Assembly (NCBI GenBank): GCA_934630735.1
Contig: CAKTWK010000017.1
Location: forward strand, 1-47,826
From: an uncultured Collinsella sp.
GTDB lineage: Bacteria; Actinomycetota; Coriobacteriia; Coriobacteriales; Coriobacteriaceae
Direction of reading: 5' to 3'
DNA: 47,826 nt
Shown: positions 31,992-39,832 of the stretch, piece by piece
How the letters are laid out: each line of letters starts with the position of its first letter
How positions within the stretch are numbered: position 1 is the stretch's first letter
Notes under the pieces: model-generated
What the model was told of the DNA's origin: nothing
What the model saw: only the letters and a program-made list of their open reading frames with translations
Databases searched by the model: none
Translations under genes and position numbers: made by a program

Positions 31992-34067
31992 TTACTTGGC
32001 GCGGCCCTCCTCATAGCGCTCGACCAGCTTGGCCTGAACGTCATAGGGCACCTGCTCATAGCCCGCGGGCTTCATGGTAAAGTCGCCCGTGCCGCGCGTG
32101 ATGGAGCGCAGGCGCGTCGAGTAATCCGTCAGCTCGGCCAGCGGCGCCTGGGCAATGACCACGGTGTCTCCGCGCTCATCGGTCTCCATGCCCGTCACGC
32201 GACCGCGCGAGGCCGAGATGTCGCCCATCACGGCGCCGGCGTAGCTCTCGGGGATCGTCACCGTGATTTCCTCGATAGGCTCCAGCACCACTGGATCGGC
32301 ATCGGCGCATGCCTTGCGCAGGCCGATGCGAGCCGCCGCGCGGAACGCCATCTCGTTGGAGTCGACGCTGTGATACGAACCGTCGTACACCGCGACGCGA
32401 ATGCCCGTGAGCGGGTAGCCGGCAATAATACCGTCCTTCATGGTCTCCTGGACGCCCTTGTCCACGGCGGGAATCAGCGAGCGCGGAATGCGACCGCCCA
32501 CGACCTCGTCCACGAACTCATAGCCGTCGCTCGTGCCGTCGGACCCAATGAGCGGCTCGACGCGCAGCCAGCAGTCGCCGTACTGACCGGCGCCGCCGGT
32601 CTGCTTCTTGTGGCGACCCTGGGCGCTCGCCGTGCGGCGGATGGTCTCGCGATACGGAATGCGGATCGGCACGCTCTTGGCGGCGACCTTGGTGCGGTCC
32701 TCCAGACGGTTGAGCAGCACCGAAACCTGTGCCTCACCAACGGCAGAGATAATGGTCTGGCCAGTCTCCTCGTCGCGGTCGATGCTCATGGTCGGGTCTG
32801 CCTTGCAGGCCTTCTCGATAAACGTGTAGAGCTTCTCTTCGTCGCCGCGATTCTCGGCCTCGATGGCGATGCGATACTGCGAGTTGGGGAACTTAAACGC
32901 AGCAGCCTCGACCTTACCGGTAATGGAGAGCGTATCGCCCGTCTCGGCCGCCAGCTTGGGCGCCACGATGATGTCGCCGGCATAGGCGTGACCGACCTCG
33001 GTCATGTCGCGACCGCACATCACATACAGGTGAGCCAGACGGTCGCCCTTGCGCGTGCGCGCGTTGATCAGCTCAAGACCCGGCTCAAGCGTGCCCGTCA
33101 GCACCTTGATAAAGCTGATGCGGCCCTGCTGCGGATCGGCCAGCGTCTTAAACACAAACGCCACCGGACGGTCATCGTCGCTCGAAATCTTGAGCGAATC
33201 GCCGTCGATAAGCGGCATCTCGCCGTAGTCGGTCGGCGCCGGGAAGTACGTCGCGATGTCATCCATCAGCGAGTTGATGCCCTGTTCCTTAATGCAATCG
33301 CCCGCAAAGACCGGCACAAAGATGCGCTCGGCGATCGCCTTCGACAGCAGGCCTTCAAGCTCCTCCTGCGTCAGCGTCTCCTCGCCTTCCAAGTACTTCA
33401 TCATCAGCTCGTCGTCAGCCTCGGCCACCAGCTCGCACAGATGGTCATGGGCCTCCTCGGCCTGGGCACGATACTCCTCGGGAATCTCCGACTCAACGGC
33501 CTCGGCGCCGTTGCAGTGGCGCGCCTTCATGCGCACCAGGTCGATGATGCCGTCAAAGTCCTCGCCCTCGCCCCAGGGAAGGGTCACGGCGCCCAGGCGC
33601 GTGCCAAAGCGCTCCTGCAGCAGGTCCATCGTGGTCGCAAAGCTGGCCTCGGAGCGCGACAGGCGGTTTACGAACACCGCGCGTGCCAGGCGTAGGTCCT
33701 CGGCGGCATACCAGAGCTTAACCGTCGTAGGCTGCGGGCCGGCCTCGGCGTCGACCACAAACAGCGCCGTCTCGCAGACGCTCATCGCGGCAAAGGCGTC
33801 GCCGATAAAATCGGGGTAGCACGGGGCATCGAGCACATTGATGCGCGCGCCCTTCCAGTCGATCGGCGCGATGGTCGTCGAGATGGAAAATGCACGCTTG
33901 ACCTCTTCGGGGTCATAGTCGAGCGTGGGCTTGGTGCCGTCGTGGCCGCCCAGGCGGGCGGTCTTGCCGGAAAGGTGGAGCATGGCCTCGGCGAGTGAAG
34001 TCTTGCCCACCCCGCCTTGGCCTACGAGCACCACGTTCCTTACGTTACCGGTCTTGGGAGCACCCAT
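31992..34067 (-). CDS. Elongation factor G-like GTPase (FusA2 type)
   Basis: This 691-residue protein has the five-domain plan of EF-G but belongs to the divergent paralogue group called FusA2 or EF-G-like. The P-loop is GQGGVGKTS (16-24), as in that group. Switch II reads DAPCYPDF (80-87) where EF-G has DTPGH, so both the Gly and the catalytic His are replaced. The base-recognition motif reads NRLS (134-137) instead of NKxD. Domain IV keeps GGRIPRSLIPAVDKGVQE. These changes suggest weak or altered GTP hydrolysis and a special ribosome role, for example in stress or recycling. AAGGAGGT precedes ATG 34067 closely; the longer frame is unsupported. Confidence 0.92.
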   Translation of the reverse strand: MGAPKTGNVRNVVLVGQGGVGKTSLAEAMLHLSGKTARLGGHDGTKPTLDYDPEEVKRAFSISTTIAPIDWKGARINVLDAPCYPDFIGDAFAAMSVCETALFVVDAEAGPQPTTVKLWYAAEDLRLARAVFVNRLSRSEASFATTMDLLQERFGTRLGAVTLPWGEGEDFDGIIDLVRMKARHCNGAEAVESEIPEEYRAQAEEAHDHLCELVAEADDELMMKYLEGEETLTQEELEGLLSKAIAERIFVPVFAGDCIKEQGINSLMDDIATYFPAPTDYGEMPLIDGDSLKISSDDDRPVAFVFKTLADPQQGRISFIKVLTGTLEPGLELINARTRKGDRLAHLYVMCGRDMTEVGHAYAGDIIVAPKLAAETGDTLSITGKVEAAAFKFPNSQYRIAIEAENRGDEEKLYTFIEKACKADPTMSIDRDEETGQTIISAVGEAQVSVLLNRLEDRTKVAAKSVPIRIPYRETIRRTASAQGRHKKQTGGAGQYGDCWLRVEPLIGSDGTSDGYEFVDEVVGGRIPRSLIPAVDKGVQETMKDGIIAGYPLTGIRVAVYDGSYHSVDSNEMAFRAAARIGLRKACADADPVVLEPIEEITVTIPESYAGAVMGDISASRGRVTGMETDERGDTVVIAQAPLAELTDYSTRLRSITRGTGDFTMKPAGYEQVPYDVQAKLVERYEEGRAK

Positions 34068-34241
34068 GATGACCTCCTTGCAGGGCCGCGCGCAATGCGC
34101 GACGCCAACGGGGAGAGTTCGCGGTCGGTGCCGTCCCGGGAGCAGCATGGTCGGCAGCCGAGCCGACTCACCCTCCAAATGTCCTATGCCACCACCCTAC
34201 CCTCACGGGCGGCTGTCCATGCATACCTTTCGGCACACGTA

Positions 34242-34270
34242 TGAATACAGGCGGCGAGAGGAAGAGACAA
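34242..34270 (-). promoter_or_regulatory. Candidate promoter of the EF-G-like gene
   Basis: On the minus strand TTGTCT (34265-34270) and TATTCA (34242-34247) are 17 bases apart. This gives a leader of about 165 bases. Apart from this and the terminator at 34308 the 34068-34377 gap shows nothing I can name. Confidence 0.4.
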
Positions 34271-34307
34271 GCTTGTGAGGCAATTATTGAACCCCGTCGA
34301 TGTAAAC

Positions 34308-34344
34308 AAAAAGCCGCCACAGACCGTAAGACCTGTGGCGGCTT
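34308..34344 (-). terminator. Terminator of the amino-acid ABC operon
   Basis: AAGCCGCCACAG pairs with CTGTGGCGGCTT, followed on the minus strand by TTTG. It lies 34 bases after the ATPase stop. Confidence 0.88.
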
Positions 34345-34377
34345 CGCCTCAATTAATAGTTGAGTAAATACCTGAGC

Positions 34378-35142
34378 CTATCCCTCGATACGGCTCAAGA
34401 ACTCACGCGTGCGCCGCTCGCGCGGATGGTCGATGACCTGCTCGGCAGGACCCTCCTCGACAATACGACCGCCATCCATAAAGACCACGCGGTCGGCAAC
34501 ATCGCGCGCAAACTGCATCGCGTGGGTCACGATTACCATCGTCATATTCTGCGCCGCCAGGTCCTTAATGACACGCAGCACCTCGGCCGTCAGCTCGGGA
34601 TCGAGCGCCGAGGTCGGCTCGTCAAAGAACAGGATCTCCGGGTCGAGCGCTAGGGCGCGGGCAATACTCACGCGCTGCTGCTGACCGCCCGAAAGCTCAC
34701 ACGGAACCTTATTCTCGTTGCCCATAAGCCCCATCTGAGCAATCAATTCATACGCACGAGCTTCCGCCTGCTCGCGCGGGCGCTTAAGCACGCGGATCGG
34801 CGCGTCGATGATGTTTTTCATCACGGTATAGTGCGGGAACAGGTTGTAATTTTGGAACACCAGGCCGAATCGCGAGCGCGCCTGCTTGGGAACATCTCCC
34901 TTCGCATAGACCGCGCCCGATCCCACATCCGTCGCAACCGCAAGGTCGCCAAACGAAAGCGAGCCACCGTCGAGTGTCTCGAGCAGCGTGGCACACCGCA
35001 GCAGCGTAGACTTACCGCCACCCGAAGGCCCGATAATCGCCACGACCTCACCGCGCTTGACTTCGAGTGAGATATCCTTGAGCACCTCATTGCCGCCAAA
35101 CGCCTTACGCGCGTTCGATATATTCATTACCGTTCCGGACAC
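34378..35142 (-). CDS. Amino-acid ABC transporter ATP-binding protein
   Basis: This 254-residue cytoplasmic ATPase belongs to the GlnQ/polar amino-acid group: Walker A GPSGGGKST, the Q-loop VFQNYNLFPHYTV, signature ELSGGQQQR, Walker B ILFFDEPTSALD and the THAMQFARDVADRV segment typical of the group. It powers the permease encoded upstream. GTG 35142 is preferred because GGAGG lies five bases before it; ATG 35154 overlaps that site and ATG 35127 is also possible. The gap to the permease holds 3'-end element copy 4 and a hairpin with the shared core. Confidence 0.93.
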   Translation of the reverse strand: MSGTVMNISNARKAFGGNEVLKDISLEVKRGEVVAIIGPSGGGKSTLLRCATLLETLDGGSLSFGDLAVATDVGSGAVYAKGDVPKQARSRFGLVFQNYNLFPHYTVMKNIIDAPIRVLKRPREQAEARAYELIAQMGLMGNENKVPCELSGGQQQRVSIARALALDPEILFFDEPTSALDPELTAEVLRVIKDLAAQNMTMVIVTHAMQFARDVADRVVFMDGGRIVEEGPAEQVIDHPRERRTREFLSRIEG

Positions 35143-35169
35143 GGGAACCTCCATGTGTTTGAGAAGTCA

Positions 35170-35277
35170 GCGAGCGTGTGGATGACGAGACAATGTGCTT
35201 CGAAAGAGGAGCGCCGCGTACTTCTGTACGCAAGCGACGGCTTGAGAAGCAGATTGGCCGTCAGACACGCGCGCAGC
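35170..35277 (-). repeat. Operon hairpin A with shared 44-nt core
   Basis: The apical core (35202-35245) is nearly identical to that at 36046-36090 (plus-strand reading: starts GAAAGAGGAGCGCCGCGTAC, ends GTACGCAAGCGACGG). It sits on stems TGCTTC/GAAGCA and CGTGT-TGACG/CGTCA-ACACG. The stem sequences differ from those of the other copy. It lies in the permease-ATPase gap. Confidence 0.75.
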
Positions 35278-35310
35278 GTCGAGCAGTCCGCCGTTCGTTA
35301 GAACGGCGGA
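35271..35310 (-). repeat. 3'-end element copy 4
   Basis: Read on the minus strand, TCCGCCGTT (35302-35310) pairs with AACGGCGGA (35287-35295) five bases after the permease stop and is followed by CTGCTCGACGCTGCGC. The tail leads directly into hairpin A. Confidence 0.75.
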
Positions 35311-35315
35311 ACGAT

Positions 35316-36008
35316 CTAGTCATGATAATAGTCCAGCTTCTTTTCGGCGGCGCCCAGCAGCATCTCGACCACAAAGTTAAAGACCCAGTAAATCAGCGCC
35401 GCGATCGCAAACGGCACCATACTCACTTGCGAGGCGACCAGCGCCTTGGCGGTCGAGAACATCTCACCCACGCCAATGGCAAACGCCAGCGACGTGTCCT
35501 TGACCAGTGTGATGATTTCGTTGCCCATCGCCGGCAGAATACGCTTGGCGACCTGCGGCATCACGATATACAGAAACGTCTGCATGCGCGAGTAGCCCAG
35601 CACCTCAGCAGCCTCGTATTGACCGCGCGGAATGGACTGCAGGCCCGAGCGATAGATCTCGGCAAAGTAACCGGCGTAGTTGATGATGAACGCCACGACA
35701 CACGCCGTCCACTTGGAATCGGGCGTAAGCGAAATGCCGAACACGTAGTACGGGGCAAAGTAGATCGCAAACATCTGCAGCATGAGCGGCGTACCGCGCA
35801 TGACCGAGATATAGATGCGCGCAATCCAGCGGAGCGGCGCAATTTTACTCATGCGCATAAACGCCACGGGGATTCCCAGCGGAATCGACCCCAGCAGCGT
35901 CAGCACAAACAACTGCAAACTGACCAAGAATCCCTGGCCAAGCATCTGCATCATGACCTGAATAGACAACCTAAGCTCTCTTTCACAGTAACGGAACAGC
36001 GAACCCAA
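35316..36008 (-). CDS. Amino-acid ABC transporter permease
   Basis: This protein of up to 230 residues is a HisM/GlnP-type permease. It has five or so membrane segments and the coupling loop with AAEVLGYSRMQTFLYIVMPQ (about 140-160), matching the EAA motif that docks on the ATPase. It would carry an amino acid across the membrane together with the binding protein and ATPase encoded on either side. The start is uncertain: TTG 36008 keeps the RYCEREL segment, but no ribosome site is clear, and TTG 35969 or ATG 35954 are alternatives. It probably works as a homodimer. Confidence 0.88.
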   Translation of the reverse strand: MGSLFRYCERELRLSIQVMMQMLGQGFLVSLQLFVLTLLGSIPLGIPVAFMRMSKIAPLRWIARIYISVMRGTPLMLQMFAIYFAPYYVFGISLTPDSKWTACVVAFIINYAGYFAEIYRSGLQSIPRGQYEAAEVLGYSRMQTFLYIVMPQVAKRILPAMGNEIITLVKDTSLAFAIGVGEMFSTAKALVASQVSMVPFAIAALIYWVFNFVVEMLLGAAEKKLDYYHD

Positions 36009-36018
36009 TGCTAAAGCG

Positions 36019-36118
36019 GGTTTTCCAGGCGCCCGAGTTTGCCGTGAAAGAGGAGCGCCGCGTACTAAATGTACGCAAGCGACGGTTTGAACGGCAAAAT
36101 CGGGTGCCTGGGAAAGCC
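36019..36118 (-). repeat. Operon hairpin B with shared 45-nt core
   Basis: Long arms (36019-36045 and 36091-36118, with GGCGCCCGA and TCGGGTGCC among the pairs) carry the apical core 36046-36090 shared with hairpin A. It fills almost the whole gap between the binding-protein and permease genes and begins two bases after the binding-protein stop. Confidence 0.8.
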
Positions 36119-36119
36119 G

Positions 36120-36980
36120 CTATTTGAGCACCCAGTTGTCGAAGGAAAGACCATAGCTTGAATACTTGTCGCACAGGTCCTTGACCGTGCCGTCCTCGTA
36201 GAGCGCCTTGAGCGACTCGGTCACGGCGTCGGCCGACTTGGTGTCGCCCTTCTTAAAGCCGACGGCATAGTGCTCGCTGGACAGCGGCTTATCAAGCTGC
36301 GCATAGGCATCGGGCTTTGCGGCAAGCTGATACTGAGCAATCGAAAGGTCACACGCCACGGCATCGACCGCGCCACTTTCGAGCTGCATAAAGGCCGTGT
36401 TGTACTCGCCGATGGTGTCGAGCGTGGCAAACGTCGCCGCCAGATCCTTCTGATCGCCCTCGAGCACGTCCTGAGCGGCGGAATCAGTCTGGGTAATCAC
36501 GGTCTTGCCGGCAAGATCGTCCCAGCTCTTGATACCCGCGTCCTTCTTGACCACGAGCACCTGCTCGTTGAGCATGTAAGGCTCGGAGAACGTGTAGTCG
36601 TCCTCGCGGCCCTCCATGGTAAAGCCGTTCCAGATGCAGTTGATGGCACCCGAGTTGAGCAGCGTGTCCTTGGCATCCCAATCGATGGCCTCGTAATCGA
36701 CATCCCAGCCCTGCTTATCGGCAACGGCCTTGGCAAGGTCGAGGTCAAAGCCGGTGTACTCGCCATCGTCGCCCACAAAGCCATACGGAGGATAGGACTT
36801 GTCAAAGCCCACGACGAGCTTCTTGGACTCCGCAGCGCCCTTCACATCCTTGGCCGCGGCAGAGCCAGCAGCGGAGCCCTTGCCGGCACCACCGCCGCAG
36901 CCGACAAGACCAAGGCCAAGCACCGTGGCAAGCGAGCCGGCTAGACCAACAAACTGACGACGAGACATATCGGTATTCAT
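36120..36980 (-). CDS. Amino-acid ABC transporter substrate-binding lipoprotein
   Basis: This 286-residue protein is a type-II solute-binding protein (SBP family 3) for an amino acid. The N-terminus has SRRQFVG, a twin-arginine motif (R7-R8), and a lipobox LVGC with C28, so it looks like a Tat-exported lipoprotein anchored outside the membrane. A GFDKSYPPYGFVGDDGEYTGFDLDLA-type opening (split here by residue numbering, about 49-74) and AINCIWNGFTMEGRE are family features. Cystine or another polar amino acid is possible. AAGGGGG precedes the start. First gene of the operon, with a good promoter and palindromic operator. Confidence 0.93.
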   Translation of the reverse strand: MNTDMSRRQFVGLAGSLATVLGLGLVGCGGGAGKGSAAGSAAAKDVKGAAESKKLVVGFDKSYPPYGFVGDDGEYTGFDLDLAKAVADKQGWDVDYEAIDWDAKDTLLNSGAINCIWNGFTMEGREDDYTFSEPYMLNEQVLVVKKDAGIKSWDDLAGKTVITQTDSAAQDVLEGDQKDLAATFATLDTIGEYNTAFMQLESGAVDAVACDLSIAQYQLAAKPDAYAQLDKPLSSEHYAVGFKKGDTKSADAVTESLKALYEDGTVKDLCDKYSSYGLSFDNWVLK

Positions 36981-36998
36981 GGTATTCCCCCTTGATGG

Positions 36999-37018
36999 CA
37001 CTTTAGTTAGGTAAAGTG
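36999..37018 (-). promoter_or_regulatory. Operator-like palindrome of the amino-acid ABC operon
   Basis: CACTTTA-N6-TAAAGTG is a perfect inverted repeat just downstream of the expected transcription start. The half-site CACTTTA recurs at 37043-37049 inside the promoter spacer. A repressor is likely; its identity is unknown. Confidence 0.6.
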
Positions 37019-37036
37019 AGTCATGTAACGTTCAGA

Positions 37037-37065
37037 ATCATACACTTTACCTTGATAGAGTACAA
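37037..37065 (-). promoter_or_regulatory. Promoter of the amino-acid ABC operon
   Basis: On the minus strand TTGTAC (37060-37065) and TATGAT (37037-37042) are separated by 17 bases. Both boxes are good, and transcription would start near 37030, about 50 bases before the gene. Confidence 0.7.
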
Positions 37066-37075
37066 GGGAGGGTTT

Positions 37076-37210
37076 GCCCGCCGCGTGAGGGGTGTGGGGG
37101 TTAAGTTTCCTGCTCTACAGTCCTGCTCACGACGGAGGCCACATTAAGTGGCCTCCTGTTCGTGCGGAACTCGCGATAAACTTAACCCCCACACCCCTCA
37201 CGCGGCGGGC
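37076..37210. repeat. 135-base near-perfect palindrome, MITE/REP-like
   Basis: Two perfect 33-base arms (37076-37108 and 37178-37210; outermost GCCCGCCGCGTGAGG) enclose 69 bases with a further hairpin CACGA..GAGGCCAC/GTGGCCTC..TCGTG (37128-37164). No coding frame fits. It separates the promoters of the ABC operon and the methyltransferase gene. The size and structure suit a small non-autonomous mobile element or a strong bidirectional structure. Confidence 0.85.
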
Positions 37211-37319
37211 AACCGTCGTTGGGCTTATCACTGACACGAATAAACCGCTTGCATATCGTCTGCTGGCTTGGCACGGTACAATACTTGCAGCTTAAATTCA
37301 TGAATTAGTGGAGTTATTG

Positions 37320-38768
37320 ATGGCAGAATCTCGTGCGGAGCGTAAGGCTCGTCGTGCTTTGATCGAGGCGGCTGAGGGGTCGGAGGAGAAAAAATCTTCT
37401 AAGAAATCCAAGCCATCTCAGGATGCGAAGGGTAAGTCGGCCAAAGGCAAGGTTAAGACCAAGCGTTCTGGCTCTCGTCACGGCGGGGATAAAGCGTCTC
37501 ACGTTCGTTCCAAGGACTCACGCAAGGATTCGGCTCAGCCTGCGCGAAAGATCGTGGATCCCAAGTCGCCTTGTTCCATCATGCGGGCTTGTGGTGGGTG
37601 CACGGCGCTCAATCGTCCTTATAAGAAGCAATTGGCGACCAAGCAGGCTGCTATGGAGGAGCTGTTTGCTGAGCTCTGCGAGCGTGAGGGTATCGCCGTT
37701 GATCCTATTCGCGGTATGGGCGTCACCCTGGGCGACCCGGGTAAATATCCTGCGCCGCGTGGCTTTCGTCATAAAGCTGCCACTCCGTTTGCACCCGGTA
37801 AGGAGGGCACTGTCCGCTGTGGCTTTTTTGAGCGCGGCACGCACAAAATCGTCGCCGTACCCGAGTGTCCTGTCGAGGCGCCGGGTGCCCGTCAGATTCT
37901 CAACGGCATCGCGCGCGAAGCTGAGCGGCTGCATATTCCCGCCTTTAATGAGGACAAACATTTTGGTTTGCTTCGCTATGCCGTCGTCCGCTGCGGTTGG
38001 TGTACCGACCAGATCATGGTAACGCTCGTGACCGCTCAGCGTGACTTACCGCACGCGCAGGAGTTCTTTGAGGCCGTCGCGGCGCTCGATCCGCATATCG
38101 TCACCGTCGCCCAAAATATCAACGGCCGTCCCGGTAACGCCATCTTGGGTGAGGAGACTCGTATCGTCTATGGCGCCGAGTGCATGCGCGACCAGCTGCT
38201 CGGTTGCGAATTCGATATCTCCCCTACCGCGTTCTATCAGACCAATCCACAGCAGACCGAGCTGCTCTATCAGCTTGCGATTGACGGCATGGACCTGCAG
38301 CATGGTGACATTCTTATGGACGCGTACTGCGGCAGCGGCACCATCGGTCTGTGCGCCGCGAAGGATGCCCAGGACAGGGGTGTCGGCATTATGCTGCTCG
38401 GCGTGGAGCGCAACCCGGCGGGCATTGCCGACGCACGTCGCAATGCCGAGCTCAACGGCCTCACCCGCAGCGCTTGGTTTATGGCCGACGACGCCACCGA
38501 TTACATCCTGGACGCCGCCGATAACAACGAGCGCGTTGACGTTCTCTCCATCGACCCGCCACGCGCCGGCTCCACGCCCGAGTTTCTTGAGGCCGCCTGC
38601 GCTCTTAAGCCGCGCCGCATCACCTATATCAGCTGCAATCCCGTGACCCAAGAGCGCGACCTACACCAGCTCCTCGACGGAGGCTATCGCCTGCTCAAGA
38701 TCACGCCGGTCGACATGTTCCCTCATACCGACCACACCGAGACTGTCGCGGTCCTCGAGCGCCGCTAA
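37320..38768 (+). CDS. 23S rRNA (uracil-5-)-methyltransferase, RlmD/RumA family
   Basis: This 482-residue protein methylates C5 of a uridine in rRNA (or tRNA) with S-adenosylmethionine. It has a Lys/Ser/Arg-rich tail (1-80), an iron-sulfur motif C85-x5-C91-x2-C94 (CSIMRACGGC) as in RlmD, and DAYCGSGTIGL for SAM binding. SIDPPRAG, the nucleophile C439 in YISCNPVTQERD, and E474 near the end complete the active site. A TRAM domain is not evident; the basic tail may replace it for RNA binding. ATG 37320 follows GGAG by six bases. The exact target uridine cannot be told from sequence. Confidence 0.9.
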   Translation: MAESRAERKARRALIEAAEGSEEKKSSKKSKPSQDAKGKSAKGKVKTKRSGSRHGGDKASHVRSKDSRKDSAQPARKIVDPKSPCSIMRACGGCTALNRPYKKQLATKQAAMEELFAELCEREGIAVDPIRGMGVTLGDPGKYPAPRGFRHKAATPFAPGKEGTVRCGFFERGTHKIVAVPECPVEAPGARQILNGIAREAERLHIPAFNEDKHFGLLRYAVVRCGWCTDQIMVTLVTAQRDLPHAQEFFEAVAALDPHIVTVAQNINGRPGNAILGEETRIVYGAECMRDQLLGCEFDISPTAFYQTNPQQTELLYQLAIDGMDLQHGDILMDAYCGSGTIGLCAAKDAQDRGVGIMLLGVERNPAGIADARRNAELNGLTRSAWFMADDATDYILDAADNNERVDVLSIDPPRAGSTPEFLEAACALKPRRITYISCNPVTQERDLHQLLDGGYRLLKITPVDMFPHTDHTETVAVLERR

Positions 38769-38795
38769 TCCACCCCGGTAGATTTTTGGGACAAG

Positions 38796-38828
38796 AAGGG
38801 GGCGGCCCGTCTGGACCGCCCCCTTCAC
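38796..38828 (+). terminator. Terminator between methyltransferase and PHP genes
   Basis: AAGGGGGCGG (38796-38805) pairs with CCGCCCCCTT (38816-38825), followed by CACTT. It separates two convergent genes and can serve both. Confidence 0.7.
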
Positions 38829-38845
38829 TTGGTTTATGAACGCCG

Positions 38846-39667
38846 CTACATCCCCTTGCGCAAGTCGCAGACGCCGGCTGCCGCCATCTCGCGCAGCAGC
38901 GTCTCGCGATCGCGCGTCACGATCAGGTCCAGCGGGAAGTGAATCTCATCGAGCATCTTGCGCGCCTGGTCGAGCTTGCCAATTGCCATACCAATGTGCG
39001 CGTCGGTCGAGACGCCAATCCCCACGCCCAGTTCGGCGCAGCGCTCGGCAATCTTGCGACAAGCGCCCCAATGCTCGGCATCGGTACCATGCTCAAGACT
39101 ATGGTTGTTAATCTCGATAATCTTGTGCTTGGCCTTTGCCGCCAACAACACCTCATCGATATCAAAGGAAACACCCGAGCGACCCGTGTGGCCCAGCATA
39201 AACACTTTGGGGTGCTCCAGAGCATTGATATACATCTCGGTCGTCTGGGCGAGCGTCGCGCCTTCAGCGAGCTGCGGATTATGCACGCTTGCCACCAAAT
39301 AATCCAAATTGCGCGTAACCAAATCGAACAGCGAATGCTCACGACTATACGAATCGCCGGCAATATCGAGCGAAACGGGAATGTCCTCGCCAAACAGGCT
39401 TCCGTCCAGCGAAACGATATCGGCCTCGGCACCACGCAGCACCAGTACGCCGCTCCAAATGCGCGGCCAGATATCCTGGTTAATAAAGAACTGGTAACTG
39501 CGCAGGTCATTGGGACAAGGTGAAACCATAGAGCTCAGATGGTCGGCAGATCCGAGCACCTGCAGGCCACGCTCTGCCGCCCAGTACACATTCTCCTCAA
39601 TGGTCGAATATGCATGCGCAGAGAACATCGTATGGGTATGGATATCACAGGAAAGCAGGTAGGGCAT
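38846..39667 (-). CDS. PHP domain phosphatase
   Basis: This 273-residue protein has the metal-binding PHP fold of the YcdX group: HTHT (10-13), ADH near 41-43, GAEADI (79-84), the histidine in ASVHNP, LGHTGR near 158, and a closing STDAHIG near 219. Such enzymes are trinuclear-metal phosphatases; relatives include histidinol phosphatase and nucleotide or sugar phosphatases. The substrate is open. AAGGAG precedes the start closely. Monocistronic. Confidence 0.9.
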   Translation of the reverse strand: MPYLLSCDIHTHTMFSAHAYSTIEENVYWAAERGLQVLGSADHLSSMVSPCPNDLRSYQFFINQDIWPRIWSGVLVLRGAEADIVSLDGSLFGEDIPVSLDIAGDSYSREHSLFDLVTRNLDYLVASVHNPQLAEGATLAQTTEMYINALEHPKVFMLGHTGRSGVSFDIDEVLLAAKAKHKIIEINNHSLEHGTDAEHWGACRKIAERCAELGVGIGVSTDAHIGMAIGKLDQARKMLDEIHFPLDLIVTRDRETLLREMAAAGVCDLRKGM

Positions 39668-39704
39668 CGGATCTCCTTATCCGGCATGGCCGTCGCGTAT
39701 ATTC

Positions 39705-39734
39705 ATTGTACGCATAGCCTTCGATAGTCGTAAA
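39705..39734 (-). promoter_or_regulatory. Candidate promoter of the PHP phosphatase gene
   Basis: On the minus strand TTTACG (39729-39734) and TACAAT (39705-39710) are 18 bases apart, placing the start about 40 bases before the gene. Confidence 0.5.
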
Positions 39735-39832
39735 ACCGCTCCATCCCAACGACACAACGTACATGACAATGGGGTCCGGCTTAACACCAAACCCCGTTTC
39801 ACGTAAAACATTACAGGCAGAGCGCTTTGCTT

